From positions 1-64,000 of the forward strand of contig JBFXCK010000005.1 in NCBI GenBank assembly GCA_050182275.1: DNA of 64,000 nt, read 5' to 3'. Positions within the stretch are counted from its first letter, which is position 1. Every line of letters begins with the position of its first letter. The position numbers were made by a program, and so were the translations under genes. Below the pieces are notes generated by a model. The model saw only the letters and a list, made by a program, of their open reading frames with translations. It was not told the DNA's origin and did not search any database. The stretch is from JBFXCK01 sp050182275. GTDB lineage: Bacteria; Pseudomonadota; Alphaproteobacteria; SHNJ01. This document shows positions 16,713 to 25,509 of this stretch, in pieces.

Positions 16713-17680
16713 GCCGCCGCCGCTTTGGCGCGGCCCAATAATTTATTCGCCGCCTTAATCACTTGGTCGGGATGAATGCTTCCCATCAGGCTGCCGGTGG
16801 TGTGGCGGTTGTAATTGGGAATCGAATCGACCAACGCTTGCGGAGGCAAGGGCGTTTGCACCACGGCGGTACGCGCGCCAAAAGGTCCATATTGTTCGGG
16901 GTAAGACGGGCCGAATAGGCCGATGGTAGGAATTTCCATGGTCGCGGCGATGTGCATAAGACCCGAATCATTGCCGATGAATAATTGGCAACGCGCCAAG
17001 CAGGCGGCTGCGGTTAAGGGCGTGGTTTTGCCGATCAAATCAATCACCGGCAAGCCATATAAGGCTTCCAGGCAGGCTTGCGCGGCAACACGTTCTTGCG
17101 AAGCGCCGAACACCACAATGGTGGCGCCTGCCAAAACGCCGCCGGCCGCCGTTAACCGTTGGGCGGCTTCGGCAAAATTTTCACCCGCCCATTGTTTGCC
17201 GATCCAATTCGCGGTGGGCGCGATGGCTAAATAGGGGCCGGGTTTATTTAATAAATTATTGGCGGTTTGTTTGGCTTGATCGGTCAGCCAAATTTTAGGC
17301 GGAAAAGTAGCTATCAAGTCAAAAATCTTGGCCAGGTCGACCAAGCGGTGAACGCGGTTTTTATAATTGGTTTGACCCAGAAAATACCTTTTCTTGGTTA
17401 GCAAAAAATAACTAAGCGCTGAACGGCGGAGATCAATCACCATATCCCATTTCTTATCCACGGTTTCCCGCCACAAATCGAACCAATGCATTCCGTAAGG
17501 TTTTTTAACCATGGGAATCAGCTTTTCCAGGCCGGGCGCGCCGCTGAATAAATCAAGCGCCGGCGGACTGCCGGCAATGGTGAATTTCGCGCCGGGGTGA
17601 AGCTCGGTTAAATAGTTAACAAGGCTGGTCGACAGGGCGGCATCGCCAAGGCGCCCCCAGGTAATGAATAAAATACGCAT
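16709..17680 (-). CDS. Glycosyltransferase family 9, first gene of the glycan operon
   Basis: 323 residues. ILFITWGRLGDAALSTSLVN, FTIAGSPPALDLF, IAPTANWIGKQW and CQLFIGNDSGLMHIAATMEI then PTIGLFGPSYPEQYGPFG are the standard ADP-heptose:LPS heptosyltransferase motifs. It differs from the two other GT9 proteins here and is nearest the classical WaaF/WaaQ group. A TATAAC box ends 6 nt before the ATG, so the operon transcript probably begins at the start codon. All downstream genes to 8777 follow without room for another clear promoter. Confidence 0.82.
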   Translation of the reverse strand: MRILFITWGRLGDAALSTSLVNYLTELHPGAKFTIAGSPPALDLFSGAPGLEKLIPMVKKPYGMHWFDLWRETVDKKWDMVIDLRRSALSYFLLTKKRYFLGQTNYKNRVHRLVDLAKIFDLIATFPPKIWLTDQAKQTANNLLNKPGPYLAIAPTANWIGKQWAGENFAEAAQRLTAAGGVLAGATIVVFGASQERVAAQACLEALYGLPVIDLIGKTTPLTAAACLARCQLFIGNDSGLMHIAATMEIPTIGLFGPSYPEQYGPFGARTAVVQTPLPPQALVDSIPNYNRHTTGSLMGSIHPDQVIKAANKLLGRAKAAAA

Positions 17681-17686
17681 CCGGCG

Positions 17687-17715
17687 GTTATAGCCTTAAC
17701 CGCCGGCTTCGCCAA
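17687..17715 (-). promoter_or_regulatory. Promoter of the glycan operon
   Basis: On the minus strand, TTGGCG (17710-17715), a 17-bp spacer and TATAAC (17687-17692). The -10 box is separated from ATG 17680 by six bases, implying a leaderless mRNA. Confidence 0.55.
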
Positions 17716-17805
17716 GCAGGCAAAGGCTTAAAACTATGCTTGAAAAGGATACAGCCTATATGATAGGTTCACGGCATAAGCATACCAATAATAAGGGTTA
17801 CGAGT

Positions 17806-18414
17806 TTGTCGAGCATTCCTTTTCCGGGCCAATTAACGGCCTATCGCAATTACACGCCGCTTGGCGAGGCTGATTTCACGCAAGCATGGATTTGCCGGAC
17901 AAAAGACGTATTCCAATTCCGCCGCGTGACCGGAGACGAGCTTGATATTATTTTAAGAAACCAGCTTCCGCACCTTGCTGAAGGCGGCAACCTTCTCTCC
18001 CACTGCATATGGGAAGTAAGAAAAGAAGGCATGTGCGCCGCTTGCTATCTTTTGCCGCGGGAATTTGCCGCCGAATACCGCCCCTTAGCATGGGCCAAAA
18101 ACCATTCTTGGGGCCGCGCCTTTAAGCCGTTTTGGGCCATTAAACTTACCGAGGCGCGTTATTTTAAGAATCCTCAAGGGGTTTTGCTTGAGGCATTCGA
18201 AGGCGAATATATCATCCGCGATGGGCTGGGAAGAATGAGGGCAGCCGCCCTCAAAAAAGAAAGTTTGCGCGCTTGCGATCCAATCACCGGCAAATTTTTA
18301 GCCGACCGCCATGTTTACTGGCGTGAATACGGTGCATCCCAAACCCTTCTCAACCAATGGGTTTTGCTCGAGCGTGATATCGAATTATTAGAAAAGCAGC
18401 GAAAAGGAAGATAG
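17806..18414 (+). CDS. Unrecognised protein, domain type A of a local paralogue family
   Basis: 202 residues from TTG 17806, preceded by AAGGG at suitable spacing. Not a family I know. It shares an extended pattern with the second half of the next protein: RRVTGDELDIIL, a W-E-V...G patch, an EF...Y-P-L segment, FKPFWAIKLTEARYFK, IIRDGLGRM and ACDPITGKFL. The invariant C-D-P-x-x-G near the C-terminus and several aromatic residues suggest a small folded domain of ~150 residues. No signal peptide. It is followed by one base and then the next gene, so the three paralogue genes form an operon. Confidence 0.65.
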   Translation: MSSIPFPGQLTAYRNYTPLGEADFTQAWICRTKDVFQFRRVTGDELDIILRNQLPHLAEGGNLLSHCIWEVRKEGMCAACYLLPREFAAEYRPLAWAKNHSWGRAFKPFWAIKLTEARYFKNPQGVLLEAFEGEYIIRDGLGRMRAAALKKESLRACDPITGKFLADRHVYWREYGASQTLLNQWVLLERDIELLEKQRKGR

Positions 18415-18415
18415 C

Positions 18416-19534
18416 ATGTCTTACGAAATTCCCCTTGACGCCCCATTCCATCGCACCCCCGTTTTTTACAGCGGCCGGCCGATGAACGAAAAAGAAGCCG
18501 CGGCTTTTCAAAAAAAACATCCCGGTTTATATAATCAGCTGCAGGCAAAACCTTCTATCGCCGGCGGCACCTGCATTGCGGAAGGGGAAATTTGGTATAT
18601 CTATCCCGAAAATAATCCCCCCGCGCGGAAGCTCTATGGCGCGCAAGGAATAAAAGCCTTTGTCGCAACAGACAGTGAAAGAAAGAAATTCTTTAAGCCT
18701 GTGCGCTTAATTCATATGCGGGATGCCGATCTTATCATTCATCCGGCCCTAGGCAATATTAAAGCGGAACGCGCCGGCTGGCTGGCGATCGATTTAAGCG
18801 GCGCGGTTGAATATTTAAGCGAAAATCAAGTCGCCGCTTATTATGAATGCGATTGCCAAAGCGGCAGGCGTTTGCGCCTACCCGCAATAGCCAAATCCGC
18901 TGCCCCGCCGCGGCGTAATTCCACCTTGCTTGATGCAACCGATTTCGCTCAAGCCTTAACTTTCCGGCATCCGCATAATCACTATGCGCGGCGTATCCAG
19001 GGGCAGGAATTTGATGAAGTTTTAAAGCATAATCCCAGTTTGGGCTTGCGCGCTTCGGAAGCTATTATTCAGCATGCTTGGGAGGTAAGCGTTTCCGGCG
19101 CCCAACAGCCCGCCTATTGGACGGAAGATGAATTCCGCAAATTATATCATCCCCTAAATGGCGGGCCGCTTTTTAACGGCAAGCCGGTTTTGCGCGGCGA
19201 TCAGGGCGAAGTATTCATGCCATTCAAAGGCATTTTTTTGCGCGAAGTCCGTTTGTTCAAAGATGAAGATGGTTTGATAGTAGAGGCGCATAAGGGCATT
19301 TGGATAATGCGTGATGGTTTGGACAGGATGATGGTTTGCCATAATCTGAAAAAAGCCGGCTTTATTTCATGCGATCCCCATAACGGCACGTTCTTAAGCC
19401 AGCGCCGGCAATTGCCCGAGCTATGGGTTGGTGAAGCCGATATTGCAGCTAGGATACAAAAGCATGGCTGGTGGGATACGCGCGAACTTACGGTTCTGCA
19501 AGCTCATTTGGCGGCGCATAAACGGCAGCATTAA
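18416..19534 (+). CDS. Unrecognised two-domain protein, types B+C of the local family
   Basis: 372 residues. The C-terminal half (~175-372) is paralogous to the upstream protein (RRIQGQEFDEVL, QHAWEVSVSG, FKGIFLREVRLFKDEDG, IWIMRDGLDRM, SCDPHNGTFL). The N-terminal half (~20-160) resembles the next gene's product (FFKPVRLIHM, GWLAIDLSGAVEYLSENQ, YYECDCQSGRRLR). So two variants of one domain are fused here. AAGGAAG precedes the ATG. There is no signal peptide and no known enzyme motif. The repeated C-D-x-x-S/N-G motif is the best handle for a search. Confidence 0.65.
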   Translation: MSYEIPLDAPFHRTPVFYSGRPMNEKEAAAFQKKHPGLYNQLQAKPSIAGGTCIAEGEIWYIYPENNPPARKLYGAQGIKAFVATDSERKKFFKPVRLIHMRDADLIIHPALGNIKAERAGWLAIDLSGAVEYLSENQVAAYYECDCQSGRRLRLPAIAKSAAPPRRNSTLLDATDFAQALTFRHPHNHYARRIQGQEFDEVLKHNPSLGLRASEAIIQHAWEVSVSGAQQPAYWTEDEFRKLYHPLNGGPLFNGKPVLRGDQGEVFMPFKGIFLREVRLFKDEDGLIVEAHKGIWIMRDGLDRMMVCHNLKKAGFISCDPHNGTFLSQRRQLPELWVGEADIAARIQKHGWWDTRELTVLQAHLAAHKRQH

Positions 19535-19536
19535 TC

Positions 19537-20073
19537 ATGCCCGAATATCTCCTCGATCACCGCTCCCCTTGCTTCCGCGCCCGTTGGAATTACCGCGGCA
19601 GGCCTGTTCCATTCATAGAAGTCATAAACAATGAGCCTGATTTGGCGGAGGCATTGAAGCATGCCAATCCCAGCTTGCGCGAAAAATCTCCGCCGCCGGT
19701 ATGGCATATAAGACGGGAAGGCGCGGAGAATAATTTTTTATGCGGGCCGGAAGAGATGCGGGCTTACCGGCGTTTTCCCAATATAGCGCGTTTGTTTTTT
19801 AGGCCGGTCTATATTGTGCGGCTTATTAAATGCGGCGCCGTTATTTTTGAAAACCAAGGTAAAGAAACCGCTCTGCCCTTAAAAGAAGGGCTGCATGCTA
19901 TTGATACGGCCGGCTGCCCCTTTGCCCTAAGCGAGGATGATTTAGCCGATTACTATTTATGCGATCCCAATAGCGGGGAACGTTGGCGCGGCCGGATCAA
20001 CCGCTTTAAGCTGCCAAAGCCTTTAGAAATCGCCATTGGCGAAATGGATTTGGTGGCGCAGCGTATCCGCTAA
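19537..20073 (+). CDS. Unrecognised protein, domain type D of the local family
   Basis: 178 residues, starting 2 bp after the previous stop. It is nearest the N-terminal half of the 18416 protein: WNYRGRPVPF, FFRPVYIVRLIKCGAVI, LHAIDTAGCPFALSEDDLAD and YYLCDPNSGERWRGR align. Together the three genes hold four domain copies in the order A, B+C, D, probably from tandem duplication and fusion. No membrane or export signal. The function is unknown; neighbours (glycan operon, ygfZ) give no clear hint. Confidence 0.65.
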   Translation: MPEYLLDHRSPCFRARWNYRGRPVPFIEVINNEPDLAEALKHANPSLREKSPPPVWHIRREGAENNFLCGPEEMRAYRRFPNIARLFFRPVYIVRLIKCGAVIFENQGKETALPLKEGLHAIDTAGCPFALSEDDLADYYLCDPNSGERWRGRINRFKLPKPLEIAIGEMDLVAQRIR

Positions 20074-20121
20074 AAGCGCCCGGGCCTTTCTTTTTGTTCA
20101 AAAACTTCCTATCTTACAGGC

Positions 20122-20964
20122 ATGAGTTTTTGCGCCCCCCTTGCCAATCGCAGCGTTATCGCCGTTTCCGGCCCTGATGCGCACGGATTTTTGCAAGGCC
20201 TGATCAGCAATGATGTCAATAAAATCAAGAATGGCCAGGCTATTTGGGCGGCCTTTTTAACGCCACAGGGAAAATATTTGCACGATTTTTTTATCCTTGA
20301 GCATGAAGGAAAAATTTTATTGGAAGTTGAGCGCCAGCGCAAAGATGATTTATTGCGCCGCCTTGCCATGTACAAACTGCGCTCGAAAGTTGAATTAAGC
20401 GATTTAGCGGATGAATATCAAATCTATGCCGCCTGGGGCGGTCAGATAGCGGCGGATGGTTTGGCATATGAAGATCCAAGGTTAAAAGCGGCTGGGTCAC
20501 GAATTATCGCCGCTTCTTTAAAAACCAATGCAGCTTTTGAAAATTACGATCTTCACCGCATTCAATTGGGCCTGCCCGATTCTTCCCGTGATTTAATTCC
20601 CGAACGCGGCATTTTGCTGGAAAACGGATTCGAGGAATTAAACGGCGTTGATTGGAATAAGGGCTGCTATATGGGCCAGGAATTAACCTCGCGCACCAAA
20701 TACCGCGGCCTGGTCAGAAAACGTTTATTACCTTGCCGCGTGGAAGGGGAATTGCCTTTGCCCGGCGCGCTTGTGATGGCGGGCGATAAAGAAGCAGGCG
20801 AAGTAAGATCGGGCATTGCGCTGGGCGGTGAAACCTATTGCTTGGCCCTTTTGCGGCTAGAAATGCTGGATCAAGCCTTAACCGCCAGCGCCGCTAGGCT
20901 TTTTCCCTCCCTTCCCTCCTGGTTCAAAATGCCGGAAGGGGATAAGGGAGAGGCGGCTTTTTAA
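20122..20964 (+). CDS. ygfZ: Folate-binding YgfZ/IbaG-type Fe-S maintenance protein
   Basis: 280 residues. The hallmark KGCYMGQELTSRTKYRG near residue 190 includes the conserved cysteine of the K-G-C-[FY]-x-G-Q-E motif. N-terminal SVIAVSGPDAHGFLQGLISN and TPQGKYLHDFFI match the GcvT-like folate-binding fold. YgfZ helps assemble or repair iron-sulfur enzymes such as MiaB in a tetrahydrofolate-dependent manner in the cytoplasm. A TATCTT box ends 6 bases before the ATG, with no ribosome binding site, so translation may be leaderless. Its 3' end overlaps the convergent pirin gene by 4 bp. Confidence 0.88.
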   Translation: MSFCAPLANRSVIAVSGPDAHGFLQGLISNDVNKIKNGQAIWAAFLTPQGKYLHDFFILEHEGKILLEVERQRKDDLLRRLAMYKLRSKVELSDLADEYQIYAAWGGQIAADGLAYEDPRLKAAGSRIIAASLKTNAAFENYDLHRIQLGLPDSSRDLIPERGILLENGFEELNGVDWNKGCYMGQELTSRTKYRGLVRKRLLPCRVEGELPLPGALVMAGDKEAGEVRSGIALGGETYCLALLRLEMLDQALTASAARLFPSLPSWFKMPEGDKGEAAF

Positions 20965-21644
20965 GCTAAATCAAACAGCAAGAATTCTGCGTCTTTGCTT
21001 GCGGTCAAGGTGATGGCGATTTCATCTTCAACCGCCAGCCCATCGCCGGCTTTTAAAATTACGTCATCAATTTTCATTTCACCGCGCGCCAGCTGAACCC
21101 AAAGCCCGCGGCCCTTGGCGATGTCATAAACGGTTTTTTCACCTTCTTTCAATTTGCCGGTAAAAATTTTTGCATCGGCGTTCAAGCTTAACGGCGCGCC
21201 TTTAGGGGCGACCGCCAGTGTTAAAGCGCCATTGGCGGGGATTTTCTTTTGCGCATAGGCGGGCGGCAAATATAAATTCTGTGGCTTGATCCAAATTTGC
21301 AGTAAATGCGCCGGATCGGTTTTCGAGGCATTAAATTCGCTGTGCTCGATGCCTTTGCCGGCGCTCATGACTTGCACTTCGCCGGGATGCAATGCCTCGC
21401 CGTGCCCCAAACTGTCTTTATGGGCAAGCGCGCCTTCGATCATATAGGTGATGATTTCCATATCGCGGTGGCCGTGCGGCGGAAAGCCGGCGCCCGGCGC
21501 TACGATATCTTCATTGATAACGCGCAGCCCGCGGAAGCCCATGCGTTTCGGATCATAAAAATTGCCAAACGAAAAACTGTGTTTGGAATCCAGCCAGTCA
21601 ATTTGCGTAACGCCGCGTTTGTCAGAAGGGTGAAGAGTGAGCAT
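20961..21644 (-). CDS. Pirin-family protein (cupin)
   Basis: 227 residues. The pirin N-terminal cupin is clear: HSFSFGNFYDPKRMGFRGLR, then AGFPPHGHRDMEIITYMIEG with the metal-binding histidines, GEVQVMSAGKGIEHSEFN with the remaining His and Glu, and LLQIWIKP. Bacterial pirins are Fe-dependent and some act as quercetin dioxygenases (YhaK/YhhW type); the physiological substrate here is unknown. AAAGG lies upstream of the ATG, and an intergenic repeat lies just upstream. Confidence 0.88.
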   Translation of the reverse strand: MLTLHPSDKRGVTQIDWLDSKHSFSFGNFYDPKRMGFRGLRVINEDIVAPGAGFPPHGHRDMEIITYMIEGALAHKDSLGHGEALHPGEVQVMSAGKGIEHSEFNASKTDPAHLLQIWIKPQNLYLPPAYAQKKIPANGALTLAVAPKGAPLSLNADAKIFTGKLKEGEKTVYDIAKGRGLWVQLARGEMKIDDVILKAGDGLAVEDEIAITLTASKDAEFLLFDLA

Positions 21645-21660
21645 GATTCGGCCTTTCTAC

Positions 21661-21735
21661 ACAGGCTCATCCTTCGACAAGCTCAGGATGAGCTCGTCTC
21701 TTAAGCTCATGGTGAGCCTGTCGAACCATGAGCAT
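21661..21735. repeat. Dispersed repeat with two palindromes
   Basis: GCTCATCC/GGATGAGC (21665-21672, 21686-21693) and GCTCATGG/CCATGAGC (21705-21712, 21726-21733), both enclosing variants of the core TTCGACAAGCT or its complement. A related copy is at 39881-39927. These mosaic palindromes look like a short interspersed repeat of the host genome. Confidence 0.65.
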
Positions 21736-21764
21736 TACAGATGTGAGGGCTCAATGGTAAACTT

Positions 21765-24509
21765 TCAAGCCGCCTTGCGTTTGGGGGCTTTGGCGCCGCT
21801 TTTGCTTTTATTTAACCGGATGATATTGCCCGATTTTTTGCCACCTTTGGTTGGCGCAGCGCTTTGCGCCGCCGCCAGCCTGGCAATCGGCACGCGGAAG
21901 GGGGAGCAAGATACATAATCCAGCCCAATTTTGGCGCAAAAAGCGATCGAGGCCGGATCGCCGCCATGCTCGCCGCATATGCCGATTTTTAAATTGGGAT
22001 TGATTTTGCGCCCCCGCTCGACCGCGATTTGCATCAATGCGCCAACGCCATCTTGATCCAGCGTGGCGAAGGGATCGCGCGCGAAAATGCCAAGCTTGAT
22101 ATAGTCTTCCAAGAAATTCCCGGCATCATCACGCGATAGGCCGAAAGTAGTTTGGGTTAAATCATTAGTGCCGAAGCTGAAAAATTCACAGCCCGCCGCC
22201 GCAATTTTACCGGCCTCTAAAGCCGCCCTTGGCAATTCAATCATGGTGCCGATGGAGTAGGGGACTTTTTGTCCGCTCTCTTTAAACACTTCGGCCAAGG
22301 TTTTTTCGATATTCTGTTTGCACAAAATAAATTCCTGCGCCGTGGCGATCAAGGGAATCATAATTTCCACCATCGGGGCCTTGCCCAGATTCTTTTTCAC
22401 CAAAATCGCGGCCTCGCCAATCGCGCGCGCCTGCATGGCGTAGATTTCGGGATAGGTAAGGCCTAGGCGGCAGCCGCGGTGCCCTAGCATCGGGTTGGAT
22501 TCGATCAGCGCATGGGCGCGCTCTTTCAATTTCGCGGCTGACAGGCCGGAAGATTGCGCGATTGCCTCAACTTCCCGGTCGCTATGCGGCAGGAATTCAT
22601 GCAAAGGCGGATCAAGAAGGCGGATGGTGACAGGCAGCCCCGCCATTTCCTTGAAAATCGCCACAAAGTCATCGCGCTGCAAGGGCAGAAGTTTTTTCAA
22701 AGCCGCTTGGCGCTGGGGCAAATTTTCGGCCAAAATCATTTCCCGCACCGAATTGATCCGCGCTTCGTCAAAGAACATATGCTCGGTGCGGCACAGGCCA
22801 ATCCCTTCGGCGCCGAATTTGCGCGCGCATTTGGCGTCGTTCGGCGTATCGGCGTTGGTGCGAATGGCAAGCCCGCGCACCTTGTCGGCCTCGTTCATCA
22901 AATAATCGAAATCGCCGGTGAGTTCCGGCAAGATGGTTGGGATTTTTCCGGCGTAAATCTCGCCCTTGCCGCCGTCAATCGTAATCCAATCGCCCTCTTT
23001 TAAAGTGACGGCGCCATTGCTTAAAGTTTTGGCCTGCTCATTCCATTTCAATTGCGAAGCGCCGACCACAGCCGGCTTGCCCATGCCGCGCGCGACAACT
23101 GCTGCATGGCTGGTCATGCCGCCGCGCGTGGTGAGAATCCCTTTAGCGGCGTGCATGCCATGAATGTCTTCGGGGCTGGTTTCGGCGCGCGCCAAAATAA
23201 CAGCCGTGCCCTTTTGGCCCAAGCTTTCCGCGGTGTCGGCATTAAACACCAATTGCCCTGTCGCCGCCCCGGGCGCCGCCGGCAATCCCTTGCCGAATTT
23301 ATCGGGCTTGGCGTTGGGATCAAGGCGGGGGTGCAGCAATTGATCCAAACTCATCGCGTCAATACGCTTGATCGCCTCGAGCGGCGTAATCAATTTTTCC
23401 GCAATCATATCGCGGGCGATTTTAAGCGCGGCGGCGGCGCTGCGTTTGCCGGCGCGGGCTTGCAGAATATAAAGTTTTTCATTTTCAATCGTGAATTCGA
23501 TGTCTTGCATATCGCGGTAATGTTTTTCCAATAGCCCGCGCAAATTTTGCAATTCGCGGAAAACTTTCGGCATCGATTCTTCCAGTGACGGATGGCGGGA
23601 TTGAGTCACATTCTTATCCCACGTGCTGATCGATTGCGGTGTTCTGATTCCGGCCACCACATCTTCGCCTTGCGCATTGGCCAGGTATTCGCCGTATAAG
23701 CGTTTTTCCCCGGTGGAAGGATCGCGCGTGAAGGCAACGCCGGTCGCCGATTTATCGCCGTTATTACCGAACACCATCGCCTGCACGGTGGCGGCGGTGC
23801 CCCATTCTTCGGGAATGTTGTAAATTTTGCGGTAGGTTTTAGCGCGTGTATTGCCCCACGATTTAAAAACGGCGGAAATAGCGCCCCATAATTGTTCATT
23901 CGCGTCTTGCGGGAAAGATTGGCCGGTTTTTTTCTTTACGATCTCTTTATAGGTCAAGACCAATTGCCGTAAATCTTTGGCGGTTAAATCCAAATCGCGC
24001 GCGGCGTTGGCGGATAATTTTTGCGCATCCAGCGCATAATCGAATTCATGCATATCGATGCCCATCACCACCGAGCCATACATTTGAATCAGGCGGCGGT
24101 AGCAATCATAGGCAAAGCGTTCATTATGCGAAGTTTTGATAAGGCCGCATACGGTTTCGTCATTCAGGCCGACATTCAAAATCGTGTCCATCATGCCCGG
24201 CATTGATAGGCGGGCGCCCGAACGCACCGACAGCAATAAAGGCTTGGCCGGATCGCCGAATTTACGGCCCACGGTTTTTTCCAGCTGCCGCAAGGAAGCG
24301 TTAACATTTTTGCTTAAAGCGGCAGGATAACGGCCTTGATTATCATTAAAATAACGGCAAACCCCGGTAGATAGCGTAAAGCCGGGCGGGACGGGAAGCC
24401 CAAGGCGGCTCATTTCGATCAAGCCGGCGCCCTTGCCGCCCACAATTTCCGGGGGGTTCTTTAAAGAAGGCGTTTTGCCGGAGCCGAAGGAATAAACCAA
24501 AGATGCCAT
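21765..24509 (-). CDS. ppdK: Pyruvate, phosphate dikinase
   Basis: 914 residues, the usual length for the enzyme that interconverts pyruvate + ATP + Pi with PEP + AMP + PPi. N-terminal nucleotide domain: VGGKGAGLIEMSRLGLPVPP, LSVRSGARLSMPGMMDTILN. Phosphohistidine domain: TTRGGMTSHAAVVARGMGKP with the catalytic His. PEP-binding TIM barrel: GIGLCRTEHMFF and IGICGEHGGDPASIAFC with the catalytic Cys. The start is taken at the ATG preceded by GGAGGTATCA (four codons inside the longer frame). A Lys/Ala-rich tail extends the C-terminus. The glyQ-glyS-ppdK order is common in alphaproteobacteria, here with two small genes inserted on the other strand. Confidence 0.96.
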   Translation of the reverse strand: MASLVYSFGSGKTPSLKNPPEIVGGKGAGLIEMSRLGLPVPPGFTLSTGVCRYFNDNQGRYPAALSKNVNASLRQLEKTVGRKFGDPAKPLLLSVRSGARLSMPGMMDTILNVGLNDETVCGLIKTSHNERFAYDCYRRLIQMYGSVVMGIDMHEFDYALDAQKLSANAARDLDLTAKDLRQLVLTYKEIVKKKTGQSFPQDANEQLWGAISAVFKSWGNTRAKTYRKIYNIPEEWGTAATVQAMVFGNNGDKSATGVAFTRDPSTGEKRLYGEYLANAQGEDVVAGIRTPQSISTWDKNVTQSRHPSLEESMPKVFRELQNLRGLLEKHYRDMQDIEFTIENEKLYILQARAGKRSAAAALKIARDMIAEKLITPLEAIKRIDAMSLDQLLHPRLDPNAKPDKFGKGLPAAPGAATGQLVFNADTAESLGQKGTAVILARAETSPEDIHGMHAAKGILTTRGGMTSHAAVVARGMGKPAVVGASQLKWNEQAKTLSNGAVTLKEGDWITIDGGKGEIYAGKIPTILPELTGDFDYLMNEADKVRGLAIRTNADTPNDAKCARKFGAEGIGLCRTEHMFFDEARINSVREMILAENLPQRQAALKKLLPLQRDDFVAIFKEMAGLPVTIRLLDPPLHEFLPHSDREVEAIAQSSGLSAAKLKERAHALIESNPMLGHRGCRLGLTYPEIYAMQARAIGEAAILVKKNLGKAPMVEIMIPLIATAQEFILCKQNIEKTLAEVFKESGQKVPYSIGTMIELPRAALEAGKIAAAGCEFFSFGTNDLTQTTFGLSRDDAGNFLEDYIKLGIFARDPFATLDQDGVGALMQIAVERGRKINPNLKIGICGEHGGDPASIAFCAKIGLDYVSCSPFRVPIARLAAAQSAAPTKGGKKSGNIIRLNKSKSGAKAPKRKAA

Positions 24510-24531
24510 TGATACCTCCATGCCGGGTTAA

Positions 24532-24537
24532 ATTATA
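24532..24537 (-). promoter_or_regulatory. ppdK: Probable -10 element of ppdK
   Basis: A perfect TATAAT on the minus strand lies 23-28 bp upstream of the chosen ppdK ATG. A -35 is weak: TTGACG occurs 13 bp upstream of the box, AAGATT 17 bp upstream. The remaining upstream sequence to 24681 has no gene. Confidence 0.4.
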
Positions 24538-24681
24538 GGCCATGGTACCCCGTCAATCTTTGGGGCAGCAAGGAGTAAAAGTTAACTTTTGGCCGATTTT
24601 TAGCATAGACGTAAGACGCACATTCGGGTATTTTCGCCGGGTTGTCGTTAATGAATTAAAAACGGGTACATAACGCTTCAC

Positions 24682-25083
24682 ATGATATTTAATTTAGACC
24701 GTATGGCGCAGTCTTTGGGATTGCTGGCCGTATTTTTATATAAGCAGTTTGCCATCTGCCGCTTGGCGCTGCGAAGCTGGCTTGATACTTACACACCGGC
24801 GGATATAGGTGTGTTTTATGCGGCACCGGCTTCTTCCGCCGTTAAGACCGAAGCCGGGCATCGCGCCGCGATTGACCGTATTGAAAAGGGCATACGGGAA
24901 GTACAAAGTGAATGCGCCGCTTTACGGGCAAAGCGTAAATGGGGCCAAGAAGTCGATTTAGAGGGCGATGTCGACCCCGCCCAGCAGCGGCCTCTGTGCC
25001 GCGGCGTTCTCAGCGATGAGGCGGTTTTAAAACAAGCCCGGCATTTGGCTGCAATCGGTTTATTTGATGTAAGAAGCAATTAA
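24682..25083 (+). CDS. Hypothetical protein with an N-terminal hydrophobic segment
   Basis: 133 residues from ATG 24682. LGLLAVFLYKQFAICRLALR may be a membrane or membrane-associated helix. The rest is charged with a long helix (RAAIDRIEKGIREVQSECAA) and a C-terminal helix LSDEAVLKQARHLAAIGLFD. No family recognised. It is followed 18 bp later by another small hypothetical gene; both lie between ppdK and glyS on the opposite strand. Confidence 0.5.
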   Translation: MIFNLDRMAQSLGLLAVFLYKQFAICRLALRSWLDTYTPADIGVFYAAPASSAVKTEAGHRAAIDRIEKGIREVQSECAALRAKRKWGQEVDLEGDVDPAQQRPLCRGVLSDEAVLKQARHLAAIGLFDVRSN

Positions 25084-25101
25084 AGCAACAGGAGATACGT
25101 T

Positions 25102-25509
25102 ATGTTAACGCTTAACGCGCCGAAAAAAAATTTGCTTCATGGTTTATTAGGCTTACCCGGCATATTGATTTTGGGTGCGCGCACCTTTGCGCCGGTTTTG
25201 CGCGATGTGATGGTGATCGCCATCACCGGCAAAGCCCCGCAACCATGGCCGCATCCGCAAGCGGCTTGCGCGGTTGATGAAATTCAAAATGCAGGCCCTC
25301 AAGAAGAGGGCCCGGTTATTTCAGATGCGGAACTGGCTCCTGAAAATTTACCGCGTGATAAACAAAGCGGTGAAAATCCCGCCCTCGAGGCTCCTTGGGG
25401 CGCCGGTTCTTATGAAGCGCCAAAAGCGCCGCCTTTAAAAGCAGTGCCGCTAACTCCCCCGCCGGTCATGGGTTATATCGATTATTTGCTGGGCAAGCCC
25501 CGCGCTTAA
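25102..25509 (+). CDS. Hypothetical proline-rich protein
   Basis: 135 residues. CAGGAGATACGTT before the ATG gives a good ribosome binding site. A hydrophobic N-terminal stretch (LLHGLLGLPGILILGARTF) is followed by a Pro/Ala/Glu-rich linker (EEGPVISDAELAPENLPRDK, APKAPPLKAVPLTPPP) and ends YIDYLLGKPRA. It may be a membrane-tethered protein with a disordered region. The stop overlaps the convergent glyS by 4 bp. Not recognised. Confidence 0.5.
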   Translation: MLTLNAPKKNLLHGLLGLPGILILGARTFAPVLRDVMVIAITGKAPQPWPHPQAACAVDEIQNAGPQEEGPVISDAELAPENLPRDKQSGENPALEAPWGAGSYEAPKAPPLKAVPLTPPPVMGYIDYLLGKPRA

